From Desulfuromonadales bacterium (GTDB taxonomy: Bacteria > Desulfobacterota > Desulfuromonadia > Desulfuromonadales > Geopsychrobacteraceae), in contig JAHYIY010000003.1 of the NCBI GenBank assembly GCA_019429255.1, forward strand, positions 81,656 to 145,655: a DNA stretch of 64,000 nt, given 5' to 3'. Numbering within the stretch: the stretch's first letter is position 1; each line of letters begins with the position of its first letter. Shown piece by piece: positions 52,040 to 61,151 of the stretch. Under the pieces are notes generated by a model, which saw nothing but the letters and a program-made list of their open reading frames with translations, had not been told where the DNA came from and did not search any database. Position numbers and translations under genes: made by a program.

Positions 52040-52486
52040 TCAAAAGCTTCTGCCTAATAACAATGCGTCCTCACCATCCTGATAATATTTCTTGCGCCGC
52101 CCCTGGACCTCAAAACCACAACCGGTATAGAGCTTGATCGCGGCCTGATTATCTTCCCGCACCTCAAGCCAGGCCGACAGCAGCCCAGCGCCACGACAAC
52201 GGGCAATAACATATTCCAGCAACATCTGGCCAATACCGCGGCGCCGGTAGGCAGGAGATGTCGCCAGATTCTGGATTTGCAGTTCGCCACAGATCAACCA
52301 GGAGCAGAGATAACCGGCGAGTTGCTCCTCTACCAGCGCCACATCAATGGTTGCTGCCGGGTTATCAAACTCGTCAATAAACTGCCGACGACTCCAGGGA
52401 AAGGGGTAGCAGCTTTGCTCGAGGGCCAGCAGAGCGTCAAGATCTGCACGGGTTGCTGTTCTGATAGAAATATTCTGGCCAGTCAT
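52040..52486 (-). CDS. rimI: Ribosomal-protein-alanine N-acetyltransferase (RimI-like GNAT)
   Basis: 148 residues, GNAT fold: 'DLDALLALEQSCYPFPWSRRQF', read in parts, and the acetyl-CoA motif A 'YRRRGIGQMLLEYVIARC'. 'FPWS' and 'LEVREDNQAAIKLY' are typical RimI features. It acetylates the N-terminus of S18 in known cases. The ATG at 52486 follows GGAGA; a GTG lies directly before it. The pyrK gene starts 66 bases downstream. Confidence 0.9.
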   Translation of the reverse strand: MTGQNISIRTATRADLDALLALEQSCYPFPWSRRQFIDEFDNPAATIDVALVEEQLAGYLCSWLICGELQIQNLATSPAYRRRGIGQMLLEYVIARCRGAGLLSAWLEVREDNQAAIKLYTGCGFEVQGRRKKYYQDGEDALLLGRSF

Positions 52487-52553
52487 CACCTCTCCAGCGT
52501 CACCTTACCAAACCCTGAAACAAACGCTGGTAGAATATAGAAGGTGAATGCGA

Positions 52554-52669
52554 GAATACAGAAAAATGTTTACTGACAGGGGAACAATGAGCCGTGAGCC
52601 GTGGATAGACACTGCTTACCGCTTCCAGTTTACCGTTTACCGCTCTTCGCATCCAATTTTTCTGTATTC
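52554..52669. repeat. 14-bp inverted repeat bracketing heptamer repeats
   Basis: GAATACAGAAAAAT (52554-52567) and ATTTTTCTGTATTC (52656-52669) are exact inverted copies 88 bases apart, in the spacer between rimI and purM. They enclose the heptamer tracts. Confidence 0.7.
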
Positions 52670-52694
52670 TGAATTCTGTATTCTGTATTCTGTC
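52588..52694. repeat. Mosaic of heptanucleotide tandem repeats
   Basis: Several short tandem tracts with a 7-base period lie side by side: TGAGCCG twice (52588-52601); GCTTACC, GCTTCCA, GTTTACC, GTTTACC and GCTCTTC in register (52614-52648); TTCTGTA, TTCTGAA, TTCTGTA, TTCTGTA, TTCTGTC (52660-52694). The space between rimI and purM otherwise holds only the divergent promoter region; no ORF of note. Confidence 0.8.
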
Positions 52695-52774
52695 CTTTGC
52701 TTCCCCCCATTGCAATTGACAAGGGTTGCCGGTAATGCTGTAATGCCTGCCGCCTCGAGCAAGGAGTCAGATCA

Positions 52775-53818
52775 ATGAGCCAGAAAAACCCCATCACCTA
52801 CAAGGATGCCGGCGTTGATATCGATGCCGGCAATGAATTCGTTCAACAGATCAAACCCCTGGTCAAACAGACCTCCCGTCCGGAAGTTCTTGCCGACATT
52901 GGTGGCTTTGGCGGACTGTTCTCGTTGAACACAGCAAAGTATCAGCGCCCGGTGCTGGTCGCTGCTACCGACGGTGTCGGCACCAAGCTGATGCTGGCAT
53001 TCATGCTGAATCAACATGAAACTGTCGGCATCGATCTGGTGGCCATGTGCGTCAACGATATCATTGTTCAGGGGGCTGAGCCCCTGTTTTTCCTCGACTA
53101 CTTTGCTACCGGAAAACTGACCCCGGCGCAGGGCGTTGAAGTCATCAAAGGTGTCACCGAAGGGTGCAAACAGGCCGGCTGTGCCCTGCTGGGCGGCGAA
53201 ACAGCGGAAATGCCCGGCATGTATAAAAGTGGTGAATACGACCTTGCCGGCTTTGCCGTCGGCGTTGCCGATTATGACCACATTATTGATGGTTCGACCA
53301 TTACCAAAGGCGATCAGGTCATCGGCATTGCTTCCAGTGGTCTCCATTCCAACGGCTACTCCCTGGCGCGCAAGATCCTGTTGGAAACAATGAAACTCGA
53401 CCTCACTGCTGTTCCTGCCGGGCTGGATCGTCCTTTAGGCGAGGTCCTTCTCTCGCCGACGCGTATCTATGTCAAAAGTATCCTTAATCTGCTGCGCGAC
53501 TTTCAACTGAAGGGGATTGCCCATATCACCGGCGGTGGACTGCTGGAAAACATCCCGCGGGTGCTGCCACACCATTGTAAAGCGGTGATCAATGGTAACA
53601 GTTGGGACAAACCGGCAATTTTCGAATTGCTGCGTCAGGGTGGTAATGTGCCCCTCGAGGAGATGTACCGCACCTTCAATTACGGCGTAGGCATGGTTCT
53701 TGTGGCCCCGCAAGCAGAAACCGACGACATCCTGAGCCGCCTGGCTGCCCTGGGTGAAACCGCCTGGCTGATTGGTCATATTGCTGCTGCCGATGCCCCC
53801 GGCGTCGACATCCAATAA
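52775..53818 (+). CDS. purM: Phosphoribosylformylglycinamidine cyclo-ligase (AIR synthetase)
   Basis: 347 residues. The start has AAGGAG eight bases before ATG. Conserved blocks: '[16 protein letters not shown]', '[13 protein letters not shown]', '[16 protein letters not shown]' and '[16 protein letters not shown]'. It closes the imidazole ring to AIR in the fifth step of de novo purine synthesis. purN follows after 15 bases, the usual purMN order. Confidence 0.97.
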   Translation: MSQKNPITYKDAGVDIDAGNEFVQQIKPLVKQTSRPEVLADIGGFGGLFSLNTAKYQRPVLVAATDGVGTKLMLAFMLNQHETVGIDLVAMCVNDIIVQGAEPLFFLDYFATGKLTPAQGVEVIKGVTEGCKQAGCALLGGETAEMPGMYKSGEYDLAGFAVGVADYDHIIDGSTITKGDQVIGIASSGLHSNGYSLARKILLETMKLDLTAVPAGLDRPLGEVLLSPTRIYVKSILNLLRDFQLKGIAHITGGGLLENIPRVLPHHCKAVINGNSWDKPAIFELLRQGGNVPLEEMYRTFNYGVGMVLVAPQAETDDILSRLAALGETAWLIGHIAAADAPGVDIQ

Positions 53819-53833
53819 TTACGGAATCATCCT

Positions 53834-54487
53834 GTGAAAAAGCCCTATCGCATTGCCGTGTTAGCCTCGGGTGGTGGTACCAATTTGCAGTCGATCATCG
53901 ATCAACAGCAAACCGGTGAGCTGCCGATCACTATCGCCCTGGTGATCAGCAACAACCCCGGCGCCGGCGCTCTGGAACGTGCGCAACAGGCCGGCATCAG
54001 TACCCTGTGCATCAATCACCGCGACTACCCTACCCGTGAAAATTTTGATCGCGCCCTGGTAAATGCCCTGCAGCAGGCTGAGGTAGACCTGGTCGTACTG
54101 GCCGGCTTTATGCGGATTATTACTCCCATCATGCTGACAGCCTTTCCGCAGCGGATTATCAATATTCATCCGGCCTTACTGCCGTCTTTTCCCGGGCTCA
54201 ATGTACAGCAGCAGGCGATTGATTATGGCGCGCGGTTTTCCGGCTGTACGGTTCATTTTGTTGACGCTGATGTTGATACCGGTCCCATCATCATTCAGGC
54301 AGTCGTTCCAATTTTAGCTGAAGATTCAGCCGCAACCCTGGCAGAACGGATTCTCGAGCAGGAACATCGGATCTACCCGCAAGCCATTCAGTGGCTTGCC
54401 GAAGGACGGGTCACGCTTGACGGTCGAAAAGTGATAATTACTGACAGCAGGAGTTGTGTAAACACTCTTACCAACCCGACTCACTGA
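53834..54487 (+). CDS. purN: Phosphoribosylglycinamide formyltransferase
   Basis: 217 residues with a GTG start at 53834 and GGA eight bases upstream. The catalytic residues are clear: Asn and His in 'INIHPALLPSFPG', and Asp in 'DADVDTGPII'. N-terminal 'VLASGGGTNLQSIID' and 'VVLAGFMRIIT' are typical. It transfers a formyl group from 10-formyl-THF to GAR. It follows purM by 15 bases. Confidence 0.96.
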   Translation: MKKPYRIAVLASGGGTNLQSIIDQQQTGELPITIALVISNNPGAGALERAQQAGISTLCINHRDYPTRENFDRALVNALQQAEVDLVVLAGFMRIITPIMLTAFPQRIINIHPALLPSFPGLNVQQQAIDYGARFSGCTVHFVDADVDTGPIIIQAVVPILAEDSAATLAERILEQEHRIYPQAIQWLAEGRVTLDGRKVIITDSRSCVNTLTNPTH

Positions 54488-54633
54488 CAGCAGCAAGCCT
54501 TTTTTCACCACCCGTTCGCTTCGCACACTAGAGCCAAGCGTGAACACAGAGAAAACCTGCTTTTTATGAATTCCTCAGTGTCTTCAGTGTTTCACTGTCA
54601 CAGAGTTTGAATGACGCTAATATTCAGGTTTTT
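54488..54633 (+). other. purN 3' flank
   Basis: About 145 bases with no ORF of note. Direct repeats of CAGTGT and TTCAGTGTT near 54570-54592 are the only visible structure; repeat A4 follows. Confidence 0.4.
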
Positions 54634-54785
54634 GTAACTATTCAGCACTGTCCCTGCGCAGGGTCGGGGTTCCAGTGGCAAGGGTGTTTGTCACCATGGA
54701 CGACGACAAGCGGTCAGGGATGACCCAACGGGAAACAATCGCGTCCCTTGCCATAGGATCCGAAGATCCGGGGCTGAACAGATAC
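54634..54785 (+). repeat. Intergenic repeat family A, copy A4
   Basis: 152 bp, with 'GTAACTATTCAGCACTGTCC' at the left and 'GCTGAACAGATAC' at the right. The stem arms GGCAAGGG / CCCTTGCC are perfect here; the inner TTGTC-ACC/GACGACAA arm has two mismatches. It lies between purN and rpmB and is the only full copy reading left-to-right with its upstream gene. Confidence 0.9.
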
Positions 54786-54878
54786 CAGGTTTTTTTATCA
54801 TTGCGCGCTTAATATCATTGCATCTACTGAAGATCTGTGTTAGTTAATCGCGTTCGAAACTTTCAGGAGGATATCAAG

Positions 54879-55070
54879 ATGGCTAAAGAATGTGGAATTT
54901 GCGGCAAGAAGCCGATTACCGGAAACAACGTCAGTCACGCCCATAACAAAACCCGCACCGTGTGGAACCCGAACCTGCAAAAAATCCGTGCCGAGCACGA
55001 GGGGTCAATCAAAACCATGAAGGTTTGCACCCGCTGTATCCGCTCCGGCAAGGTTCAAAAGGTCGTTTAA
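54879..55070 (+). CDS. rpmB: 50S ribosomal protein L28 (zinc-binding C+ form)
   Basis: 63 residues from the ATG at 54879, which has AGGAGG eight bases upstream. Two Cys pairs, 'CGICG' and 'CTRC', give the C+ zinc-ribbon form. Many bacteria carry a zinc-free C- paralogue under zinc limitation; none is visible here. '[19 protein letters not shown]' is the conserved RNA-binding segment. It is a single gene ended by a hairpin. Confidence 0.96.
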   Translation: MAKECGICGKKPITGNNVSHAHNKTRTVWNPNLQKIRAEHEGSIKTMKVCTRCIRSGKVQKVV

Positions 55071-55102
55071 TAAGCCTCTTTTTCAGGCACAGCAACAATA
55101 AT

Positions 55103-55134
55103 AAAGGGATGACTGATAACCGTCATCCCTTTTT
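55103..55134 (+). terminator. Rho-independent terminator of rpmB
   Basis: Stem AAAGGGATGAC / GTCATCCCTTT with an 8-base loop, and five T in the run that closes it, 32 bases after the rpmB stop. Confidence 0.85.
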
Positions 55135-55162
55135 GTCGTGGTGCTGTTTCAACAACAGCCTA

Positions 55163-55549
55163 TCAACCGTTGAGTCTGGCAATACCATCAATTTCAACCA
55201 AGGCCCCCTTCGGCAGGGCCGACACCTCAACCGTTGCCCGCGCCGGGGCACAGGCACCGACATATCCAGCGTAAATATCGTTAACCAACGGAAAATGTGC
55301 AAGGTCGGTCAGATAGATAGTCGTTTTTACCAGATCGTCGTAGTTTGCGCCGGCCGCTTTTAACACCTCGCCCAGATTGCCAAGTACCTGCCGCGTTTGT
55401 TCCTCAATGCCACCGTCAACCATCTCTCCCGTTGCCGGATCAAGGGGAATCTGGCCGGAGCAGAACAATAGATCACCGGTTTGAATTGCCTGCGAATAAG
55501 GACCAATAGCAGCCGGTGCGGCTGGCGTGGTAATGACTTTTTTGTTCAT
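55163..55549 (-). CDS. RidA family reactive enamine/imine deaminase
   Basis: 128 residues with the RidA signature: 'AIGPYSQAIQTGDLLFCSGQIPLDP', read in parts, Arg105-like 'PARATVEVSALPKGALVEI'. The Arg that holds the substrate carboxylate is present. It hydrolyses 2-aminoacrylate-like enamines. It follows the rel gene by 11 bases and is the last gene of that unit. Confidence 0.95.
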   Translation of the reverse strand: MNKKVITTPAAPAAIGPYSQAIQTGDLLFCSGQIPLDPATGEMVDGGIEEQTRQVLGNLGEVLKAAGANYDDLVKTTIYLTDLAHFPLVNDIYAGYVGACAPARATVEVSALPKGALVEIDGIARLNG

Positions 55550-55560
55550 AACATCCTCTG

Positions 55561-57708
55561 TTAATTTTTGAGCCGCTCAACCCGCGTAACCCCTTTTACC
55601 CTTTTAATTTCGCGGATGACCCGGTTAAGGTGCTCGAGATTTTCGACATCGACAACAAACAGGTTGTTTCCTTTTTTATCGCCACGGGCATGTACGGTAG
55701 CACTGACGATATTGGCATCGGCTTGACTGATGGCGCCGGAAATTCCCACCAGCATCCCTTTTTGGTCTTCACAGATCACCCGGATCTTGACCGGGCGCAA
55801 GGTTTTGCGGTGCATATCCCACTGCACCTCGATACGGCGTTCAGGGTCACTGGTCTGTACCTGCAGACAATCGATGGTATGGACAGTCAGTCCGCGTCCG
55901 CGAGTGATAAAACCGGTGACCGGTTCCCCCGGCAACGGATTACAGCAATGGGCGAAGCGTACCATGACATTGTCGATACCACCGATAAGGATAGCGCTCT
56001 GCGACGGACGGCGCGAAGACTTATCCTGATCATCAGTGTCAGGTCGATCAGCATCGCCGGATTTTTCAGCGCGCGGAACAATATGTGAAATGACCTGTCC
56101 GGGCGAAGTTTTACCGTAGCCGACCGATGCAAACAGGTCATCTGTTGTGCGATAGCCGAACTCTGTTGCTGCCTGTTCCAGCAGGCCTGACAGCAAGGCG
56201 CGTTTGAGACTGGTCTGGTGCTTGCGCAGCGCCTTTTCAAGCAGTTCGCGCCCCATGAGCATACTTTTTTCACGCTGTTCGGCCTTGACCCACTGGCGAA
56301 TTTTATTGCGCGCCTTGGAGGTTTTAACAAAGGCCAGCCAATCCTTGCGCGGGGTTTGATGGGTGGCTGTCATCACCTCGATGATATCGCCATTTTTCAG
56401 CTCGGTTTTTAATGGCGACAGCTTGCCGTTGATCCGCGCACCGACACAATGAGACCCGACATCGGTATGGATAGCGTAGGCAAAATCCACCGGCGATGCG
56501 CCACGGGGTAATTCCTTGACCTCGCCCTGAGGGGTAAAGACATAAACCTCTTCGGGGAACAGATCGATAAAAGACGATTCTTCAGCAGCATGATCACTGA
56601 CATCCTGTTGCCACTCCATCACCTGGCGTAGCCAGCTGAAACGTTTATCGTCCCGACCAACCGCCGCTACCGGGCCACCCTCCTTGTATTTCCAGTGGGC
56701 GGCTACCCCCTCTTCAGCAATACTGTGCATCTGATGGGTACGAATCTGCACTTCCATGCGCTCGCCAAAAGGACCGAGGACCGTCGTGTGCAGCGACTGG
56801 TACATATTTGCTTTGGGCATGGCAATGTAATCTTTGAAACGCCCGGAGATGGGTTTCCAGGTTGCATGAATCAACCCGAGCACTTCGTAACATTCGCGGA
56901 CCGAATCGACCAGCACCCGAAAAGCAATCAGGTCATAGATTTCATCGAGATCAACCCCGGTGCGCTCCATTTTGCGATAGACAGAATAAAAATGTTTGAA
57001 ACGCCCGGTGACATCCCCCTCGAGCTGATTATCTACCAGCAGCTTGCGAATCTGCCCACCAACCTTGTCAATATAATCACCACGTTCTTCCTTGTGCGTC
57101 GTGATGCGCCGGGTCAGGGCAGCAAACTTTTCCGGCTCAAGAATCTGAAGAGAAAGATCCTCCAATTCCGCCTTGAGCCAGCTGATCCCCAAACGATTGG
57201 CCAGAGGCGCGTAAACTTCCAGGGTCTCACGCGAGTAAGATTCTTTTCTGGCTTGTCCACAGTGTTCAATAGCGCGCATATCACTCAAACGGTCAGCCAG
57301 ATACACCAGCACCACGCGCAGATCACGTGCCATGGCGACAAACATCTTGCGGAAACTTTCAACCTGTTGGCGATTTTTTTGACGGTAAGGAATACTGCTG
57401 ATCTTGTGTCCGGTTTCAATCAGCTGAAGGACTTCACTGCCAAAGATTTTTTCTATTTCAGTGCGTGAAGCATCGGGGGTAGCGAGAAAATCATGAAGGA
57501 TGCCAACCAGAATGGTCGTCTGGTCAACTTTCAGGCGCGTCAGAATGGCCGCTACTTCAAGGGAGTGCTGCAGGTAATCGCGGCCATCGGGAGTTTTTTG
57601 GAGGCGGTGAGCTTGTTCGGCAAGAGCACAGGCACGATCGAACAGAACTCGATCGGCCTGGGGAAAGTAACTGATAAACTGTGAAAAAACGGTGTCTCGT
57701 GTCAACAT
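55561..57708 (-). CDS. RelA/SpoT-family (p)ppGpp synthetase with degenerate hydrolase site
   Basis: 715 residues. The HD domain (about 25-185) keeps H48, H72-D73 and D139, but the pair after HD reads A-T ('LHDFLATPD') where hydrolases have E-D, and 'ADRLSDMRA' replaces ADRLHNMRT. The synthetase domain (about 235-345) is intact with 'RFKDYIAMPKANMYQSLHTT', the RxKD form. Then TGS (about 390-450), helical and zinc-finger-like regions, and C-terminal ACT (about 640-712). It follows rpoZ by 95 bases. Whether hydrolysis is lost must be tested; another Spo-type enzyme may exist outside the window. Confidence 0.92.
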   Translation of the reverse strand: MLTRDTVFSQFISYFPQADRVLFDRACALAEQAHRLQKTPDGRDYLQHSLEVAAILTRLKVDQTTILVGILHDFLATPDASRTEIEKIFGSEVLQLIETGHKISSIPYRQKNRQQVESFRKMFVAMARDLRVVLVYLADRLSDMRAIEHCGQARKESYSRETLEVYAPLANRLGISWLKAELEDLSLQILEPEKFAALTRRITTHKEERGDYIDKVGGQIRKLLVDNQLEGDVTGRFKHFYSVYRKMERTGVDLDEIYDLIAFRVLVDSVRECYEVLGLIHATWKPISGRFKDYIAMPKANMYQSLHTTVLGPFGERMEVQIRTHQMHSIAEEGVAAHWKYKEGGPVAAVGRDDKRFSWLRQVMEWQQDVSDHAAEESSFIDLFPEEVYVFTPQGEVKELPRGASPVDFAYAIHTDVGSHCVGARINGKLSPLKTELKNGDIIEVMTATHQTPRKDWLAFVKTSKARNKIRQWVKAEQREKSMLMGRELLEKALRKHQTSLKRALLSGLLEQAATEFGYRTTDDLFASVGYGKTSPGQVISHIVPRAEKSGDADRPDTDDQDKSSRRPSQSAILIGGIDNVMVRFAHCCNPLPGEPVTGFITRGRGLTVHTIDCLQVQTSDPERRIEVQWDMHRKTLRPVKIRVICEDQKGMLVGISGAISQADANIVSATVHARGDKKGNNLFVVDVENLEHLNRVIREIKRVKGVTRVERLKN

Positions 57709-57803
57709 GGCGTGACCGGGTCAGACGCCCGGCAAAAGTGAAATACTAGCCGAAACATCTTGAAAGAGTGACGACTGCCACATTCTCAGCATCCGGATTA
57801 ATG

Positions 57804-58010
57804 CTAGTTTTTGCGCACAGGAATGTCAAATTCAATCTTGTTGGCAGCAATTTCACGCAAGGCAACAACCACCTTCTTGTTCCCTGCCTTGTTTTCGATC
57901 AGCGGCTCTCCACCCTTGTACAGCTGTTTGGCGCGCTTGGCGGCAACCATGGCCAACAAAAAACGGTTAGGTATAACTTCCAGACAATCTTCTACGGTAA
58001 CGCGTGCCAT
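57804..58010 (-). CDS. rpoZ: RNA polymerase omega subunit
   Basis: 68 residues, '[19 protein letters not shown]', with 'VAAKRAKQL' and '[11 protein letters not shown]' as in omega. AAGGAG lies six bases before the ATG at 58010; an ATG one codon earlier is possible. It aids RNAP assembly and is a ppGpp contact in some species, fitting the neighbouring rel gene. It is 69 bases after gmk. Confidence 0.96.
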   Translation of the reverse strand: MARVTVEDCLEVIPNRFLLAMVAAKRAKQLYKGGEPLIENKAGNKKVVVALREIAANKIEFDIPVRKN

Positions 58011-58052
58011 CATTTACTCCTTAAGTTCTTAATTAACCATCGTTAGAAATTA

Positions 58053-58073
58053 TTCTGTATTCTATATTCTTCT
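58053..58073. repeat. Heptamer tract TTCTGTA-TTCTATA-TTCTTCT
   Basis: Three seven-base units in register in the gmk-rpoZ spacer, sharing TTCTGTA with the tract at 52660-52694. Confidence 0.55.
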
Positions 58074-58079
58074 TTTCAC

Positions 58080-58697
58080 TTACTTAACAATCTGCTGCAG
58101 CAATTCCCCCGAGCGTTCACTGCGACAACGCTCAGCAACAACAATAGCTTTAATTTTGTTAACGGCCGTATCCAGATGATCGTTGACGATCAGGTAATCA
58201 TACCATATTGCCTGTGAAATTTCCTCGCGCGCCACCTTAAGGCGTCGTCTGATCACCTCATCAGTATCGGTACCGCGGGAGCGTAGACGCCGCTCCAGTT
58301 CAGTCAGGTTGGGCGGCAGAACAAAAATAAAAACCCCGTGGCGACAATTTTTTTTCAGCTGCGCAGCGCCCTGGTAATCAATATCGAGCAGCAGATCAAT
58401 CCCCTGTTCAGCTGCCTGCTCCAGGGTTTCCAGCGCTGTGCCGTAAAGGTTGCCGTGAACCTGCGCCCACTCGGCAAACTGGTTATTATCTTTCATCCGT
58501 TCGAAAGCCAAAGGGTTGACAAAGTGATAATCAACCCCAGCCTGCTCTCCGGCACGCATGGAACGTGTTGTAAACGAGACAGACTGCCTTATTTCCGGGA
58601 AAGTGTCAATCAGTTCACGGCACAATGAGGTTTTTCCGGCACCTGATGGCGCCGACACGACAAACAGGGTGCCCTCTCGTTGTTCTTCTTTACTCAA
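58080..58697 (-). CDS. gmk: Guanylate kinase
   Basis: 205 residues with a TTG start at 58697 that overlaps the yicC stop by 8 bases; the next ATG is too far in. The P-loop is 'SAPSGAGKTSL', with 'SFTTRSMRAGEQAGVDYHFV' and 'LDIDYQGAAQLKK'. It phosphorylates GMP to GDP. Order yicC-gmk-rpoZ is conserved in many Desulfobacterota and Firmicutes. Confidence 0.95.
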   Translation of the reverse strand: MSKEEQREGTLFVVSAPSGAGKTSLCRELIDTFPEIRQSVSFTTRSMRAGEQAGVDYHFVNPLAFERMKDNNQFAEWAQVHGNLYGTALETLEQAAEQGIDLLLDIDYQGAAQLKKNCRHGVFIFVLPPNLTELERRLRSRGTDTDEVIRRRLKVAREEISQAIWYDYLIVNDHLDTAVNKIKAIVVAERCRSERSGELLQQIVK

Positions 58698-59568
58698 TGT
58701 TCTGTACCTGTTCTCTGATCTTTTCGAGTTCAGACTTCAGACCGACCACATAGCGGGTCAATATCGCATCATTCGACTTGGAACCCATGGTATTCGCTTC
58801 GCGGTTCAGTTCCTGCACAAGAAAATCCATCTGTCTGCCAACGGGTTCGGCGCACGTCAGCAGTTCACTGAATTGTTCAAGGTGACTGCGAAAGCGTACC
58901 AGTTCCTCACTGATGTCAGAACGATCGGCAAAAATGGCAATTTCCTGAGCAATCCGTTGCGGATCCATCTCTGCGCCATTCTGCAACCGTGCCAGGCGCT
59001 CGGTTAATTTGCGTTGCCATTCCAGCGGGACTGATGCTGCCTGGGCTTCAATGCCTGACATCATCTCCTTGAGCAGCAACAAGCGTTCCTGCATATCAAC
59101 ACCAGTGGCGGCACCTTCAACCATACGCATCCCGATAATCGCATCGAGGGCCTGTGTCAGTGCGGCCTCCAGAGACGCACTGATTTCCTCTTCCACCACA
59201 GAGACGTCTTCGAGCTTGATAACATCAGGCAACGCCGCCAGATATGCCAGGGGGATCTCACCGCTAACACCATCGAGATCGCGAATCTCCTGCAACGCCT
59301 CAAGGTAGGCCGCTGCCAGGCTCTTGTTAACAACCGGTTTTACCGTTGCTTGCGCATTGTTATTCTGGGTAACATAGATATCAATTTTGCCGCGCTTGAG
59401 CACGGTCCCCACCTGTTTTTTGATCTGCGCCTCGAAAGGCGCTACCAAACGCGGAGCCTTGATATTGATATCGGCATAACGATGGTTCACCGCCTTGATC
59501 TCTATCGTGAAAGACAGATTGTCCCGTTGCGACTGCCCACGACCGTAACCGGTCATACTTTTGATCAT
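58690..59568 (-). CDS. yicC: YicC/YloC family endoribonuclease
   Basis: 292 residues, N-terminal 'MIKSMTGYGRGQ' and 'EIKAVNHRYADINIKAPR' followed by C-terminal 'NREANTMGSKSNDAILTRYVVGLKSELEKIREQVQNIE' in separate blocks. The family has been shown to be a ribonuclease acting on small RNAs in some bacteria. It overlaps gmk by 8 bases; no clear Shine-Dalgarno sits before the ATG beyond a weak AAGGAAA. Confidence 0.93.
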   Translation of the reverse strand: MIKSMTGYGRGQSQRDNLSFTIEIKAVNHRYADINIKAPRLVAPFEAQIKKQVGTVLKRGKIDIYVTQNNNAQATVKPVVNKSLAAAYLEALQEIRDLDGVSGEIPLAYLAALPDVIKLEDVSVVEEEISASLEAALTQALDAIIGMRMVEGAATGVDMQERLLLLKEMMSGIEAQAASVPLEWQRKLTERLARLQNGAEMDPQRIAQEIAIFADRSDISEELVRFRSHLEQFSELLTCAEPVGRQMDFLVQELNREANTMGSKSNDAILTRYVVGLKSELEKIREQVQNIE

Positions 59569-59601
59569 CTGGTTTCCTTAGGTTGTTTATAATGCAAAAA
59601 C

Positions 59602-59626
59602 GTAGGAGCACAGCGTGCTGTGCCCC
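59602..59626. repeat. Short palindrome, second copy of repeat family C
   Basis: GTAGGAGCACAGC and GTGCTGTGCCCC pair around a central G, echoing the 30-base palindrome at 8013-8042 (GTAGGGGCACGGC). It lies between yicC and the end of ugd and may end the ugd transcript. Confidence 0.6.
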
Positions 59627-59632
59627 GGTCAA

Positions 59633-60970
59633 CTACACCAAGCGCCCTACCCCCACATACCCAAAACCGGCGGAGCGTATCAATTCGGGATCATACTGAT
59701 TGCGTCCGTCAAAAATCAGCTGTTGCTTCATGGTTCGACGCATGGCATCAAGGTCGGGGTTACGGAACGGTTTCCACTCAGTCACCAGCAGCATCGCGTC
59801 CGCACCCTCTAACGCCTGATACTGGTTATCTACCAGGCGCAACTGCCCTGAGGCAAACCACTGCGCCGGCAATTCACGGGCAGCGGTTTCCATGGCGACC
59901 GGATCGTAAGCCAGGACAGTGGCACCGGCGGCCAGCAGATCGGCAAGCAAGACTGTGGCTGAGGCTTCTCGCATATCATCGGTTCCCGGCTTGAATGACA
60001 AACCCCAGATCCCGAAGGTTAGTCCGGAGAGGTCATCACCAAAATGACGACGCAACTGGCGACCGAACCAGCCTTTTTGAAACTGATTGCGCTGTTCCAC
60101 CGATTGCAGCACCCGCGGCTCAAAATCAACCTGCTGCGCCATACGGATTAACGCCTGCACGTCCTTGGGAAAGCAGGAGCCACCGTAACCGCAACCGGGG
60201 TAGATAAAAGAAAAGCCGATACGGCTGTCCGAACCAATACCACGCCGCACATTTTCAACATCAACACCGAGCAATTCGCACAAACCGGCCATCTCGTTGA
60301 TGAAGGAGATTTTCGTTGCCAGCATCGAGTTGGCGGCGTATTTGGTCATCTCCGCATCACGCACACCCATATAGATGGTACGCTCATGATTACGATTAAA
60401 AGGCGCATAAAGCTGGTACATCAGTTCACGCGCCCTGGGACTTTCAGTCCCGACAACGATCCGATCCGGCTTCATAAAATCATCAATAGCTGCCCCCTCT
60501 TTCAGAAATTCCGGATTGCTGACGACGTCAAATTCGACCTGAACGCCGCGCTGGTCGAGTTGCTCCCGGATTGCGTTATGGACCATTTCCGCCGTTCCAA
60601 CCGGCACCGTCGATTTATTGACGACAACAGCATAGCTGTCAAGCAATGAACCGATTTCTTTGGCGACAGCGACCACATACTGCAGATCGGCAGAACCATC
60701 CTCCCCCGGTGGTGTACCGACGGCGATAAAAAACAACGAACAATTCGTCATTGCTTCGCCCAGACTGCTGGTAAAATGCAACCGCCCCTCGGTATGGTTG
60801 CGAGCGACCAGGGCATCGAGCCCCGGCTCGTAAATCGGCAGCTTCCCTTTTTTGAGCCCCTCGATCTTTTCCTGATCGATATCAACACAGTAAACCTGAT
60901 TGCCCATTTCAGCGAAACAGGCCCCACTGACCAGGCCGACATAACCAGTACCAATAACCGTTAATTTCAT
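59633..60970 (-). CDS. ugd: UDP-glucose 6-dehydrogenase
   Basis: 445 residues of the UDP-glucose/GDP-mannose dehydrogenase family. Rossmann 'IGTGYVGLVSGACFAEMG', catalytic Cys in 'GYGGSCFPKDVQAL' (about 265), and C-terminal 'FGIWGLSFKPGTDDMREA'. It oxidises UDP-glucose to UDP-glucuronate for capsule or LPS. GGGG lies five bases before the ATG. It is followed by the family C palindrome and yicC. Confidence 0.93.
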   Translation of the reverse strand: MKLTVIGTGYVGLVSGACFAEMGNQVYCVDIDQEKIEGLKKGKLPIYEPGLDALVARNHTEGRLHFTSSLGEAMTNCSLFFIAVGTPPGEDGSADLQYVVAVAKEIGSLLDSYAVVVNKSTVPVGTAEMVHNAIREQLDQRGVQVEFDVVSNPEFLKEGAAIDDFMKPDRIVVGTESPRARELMYQLYAPFNRNHERTIYMGVRDAEMTKYAANSMLATKISFINEMAGLCELLGVDVENVRRGIGSDSRIGFSFIYPGCGYGGSCFPKDVQALIRMAQQVDFEPRVLQSVEQRNQFQKGWFGRQLRRHFGDDLSGLTFGIWGLSFKPGTDDMREASATVLLADLLAAGATVLAYDPVAMETAARELPAQWFASGQLRLVDNQYQALEGADAMLLVTEWKPFRNPDLDAMRRTMKQQLIFDGRNQYDPELIRSAGFGYVGVGRLV

Positions 60971-61151
60971 AAAAACCCCGTGGAATGATTCGAATTGCTA
61001 TGACTTGGACATAGAGATACTAAAAAAAACAGATCGAAGGATACAGGGCATTGTAACCAAAGTGAAGAAAATAACTTGCCGCTGAAGCGGGGTCCCCTGT
61101 CGCTGGGTCAGTAAAACGTAAAGGGTTTCTCAGACCAGGCTCTGCGTCCCT
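60971..61151. other. ugd upstream spacer
   Basis: 180 bases between the 4,6-dehydratase and ugd. On the minus strand a small hairpin CCGCTTCAGCGG (61079-61090) is followed by AAGTTATTTTC, a possible weak terminator after the dehydratase gene. A poly-T of eight lies near 61022. No ORF of note. Confidence 0.4.

Noticed and set aside
52588..52694. Heptamer tracts as a CRISPR or attachment site
   Set aside because: Seven-base direct repeats without spacers; no integrase or cas gene nearby.
56695..57468. Plus-strand frame of 257 codons inside rel
   Set aside because: Antisense to the Rel synthetase and HD domains; no ribosome site.
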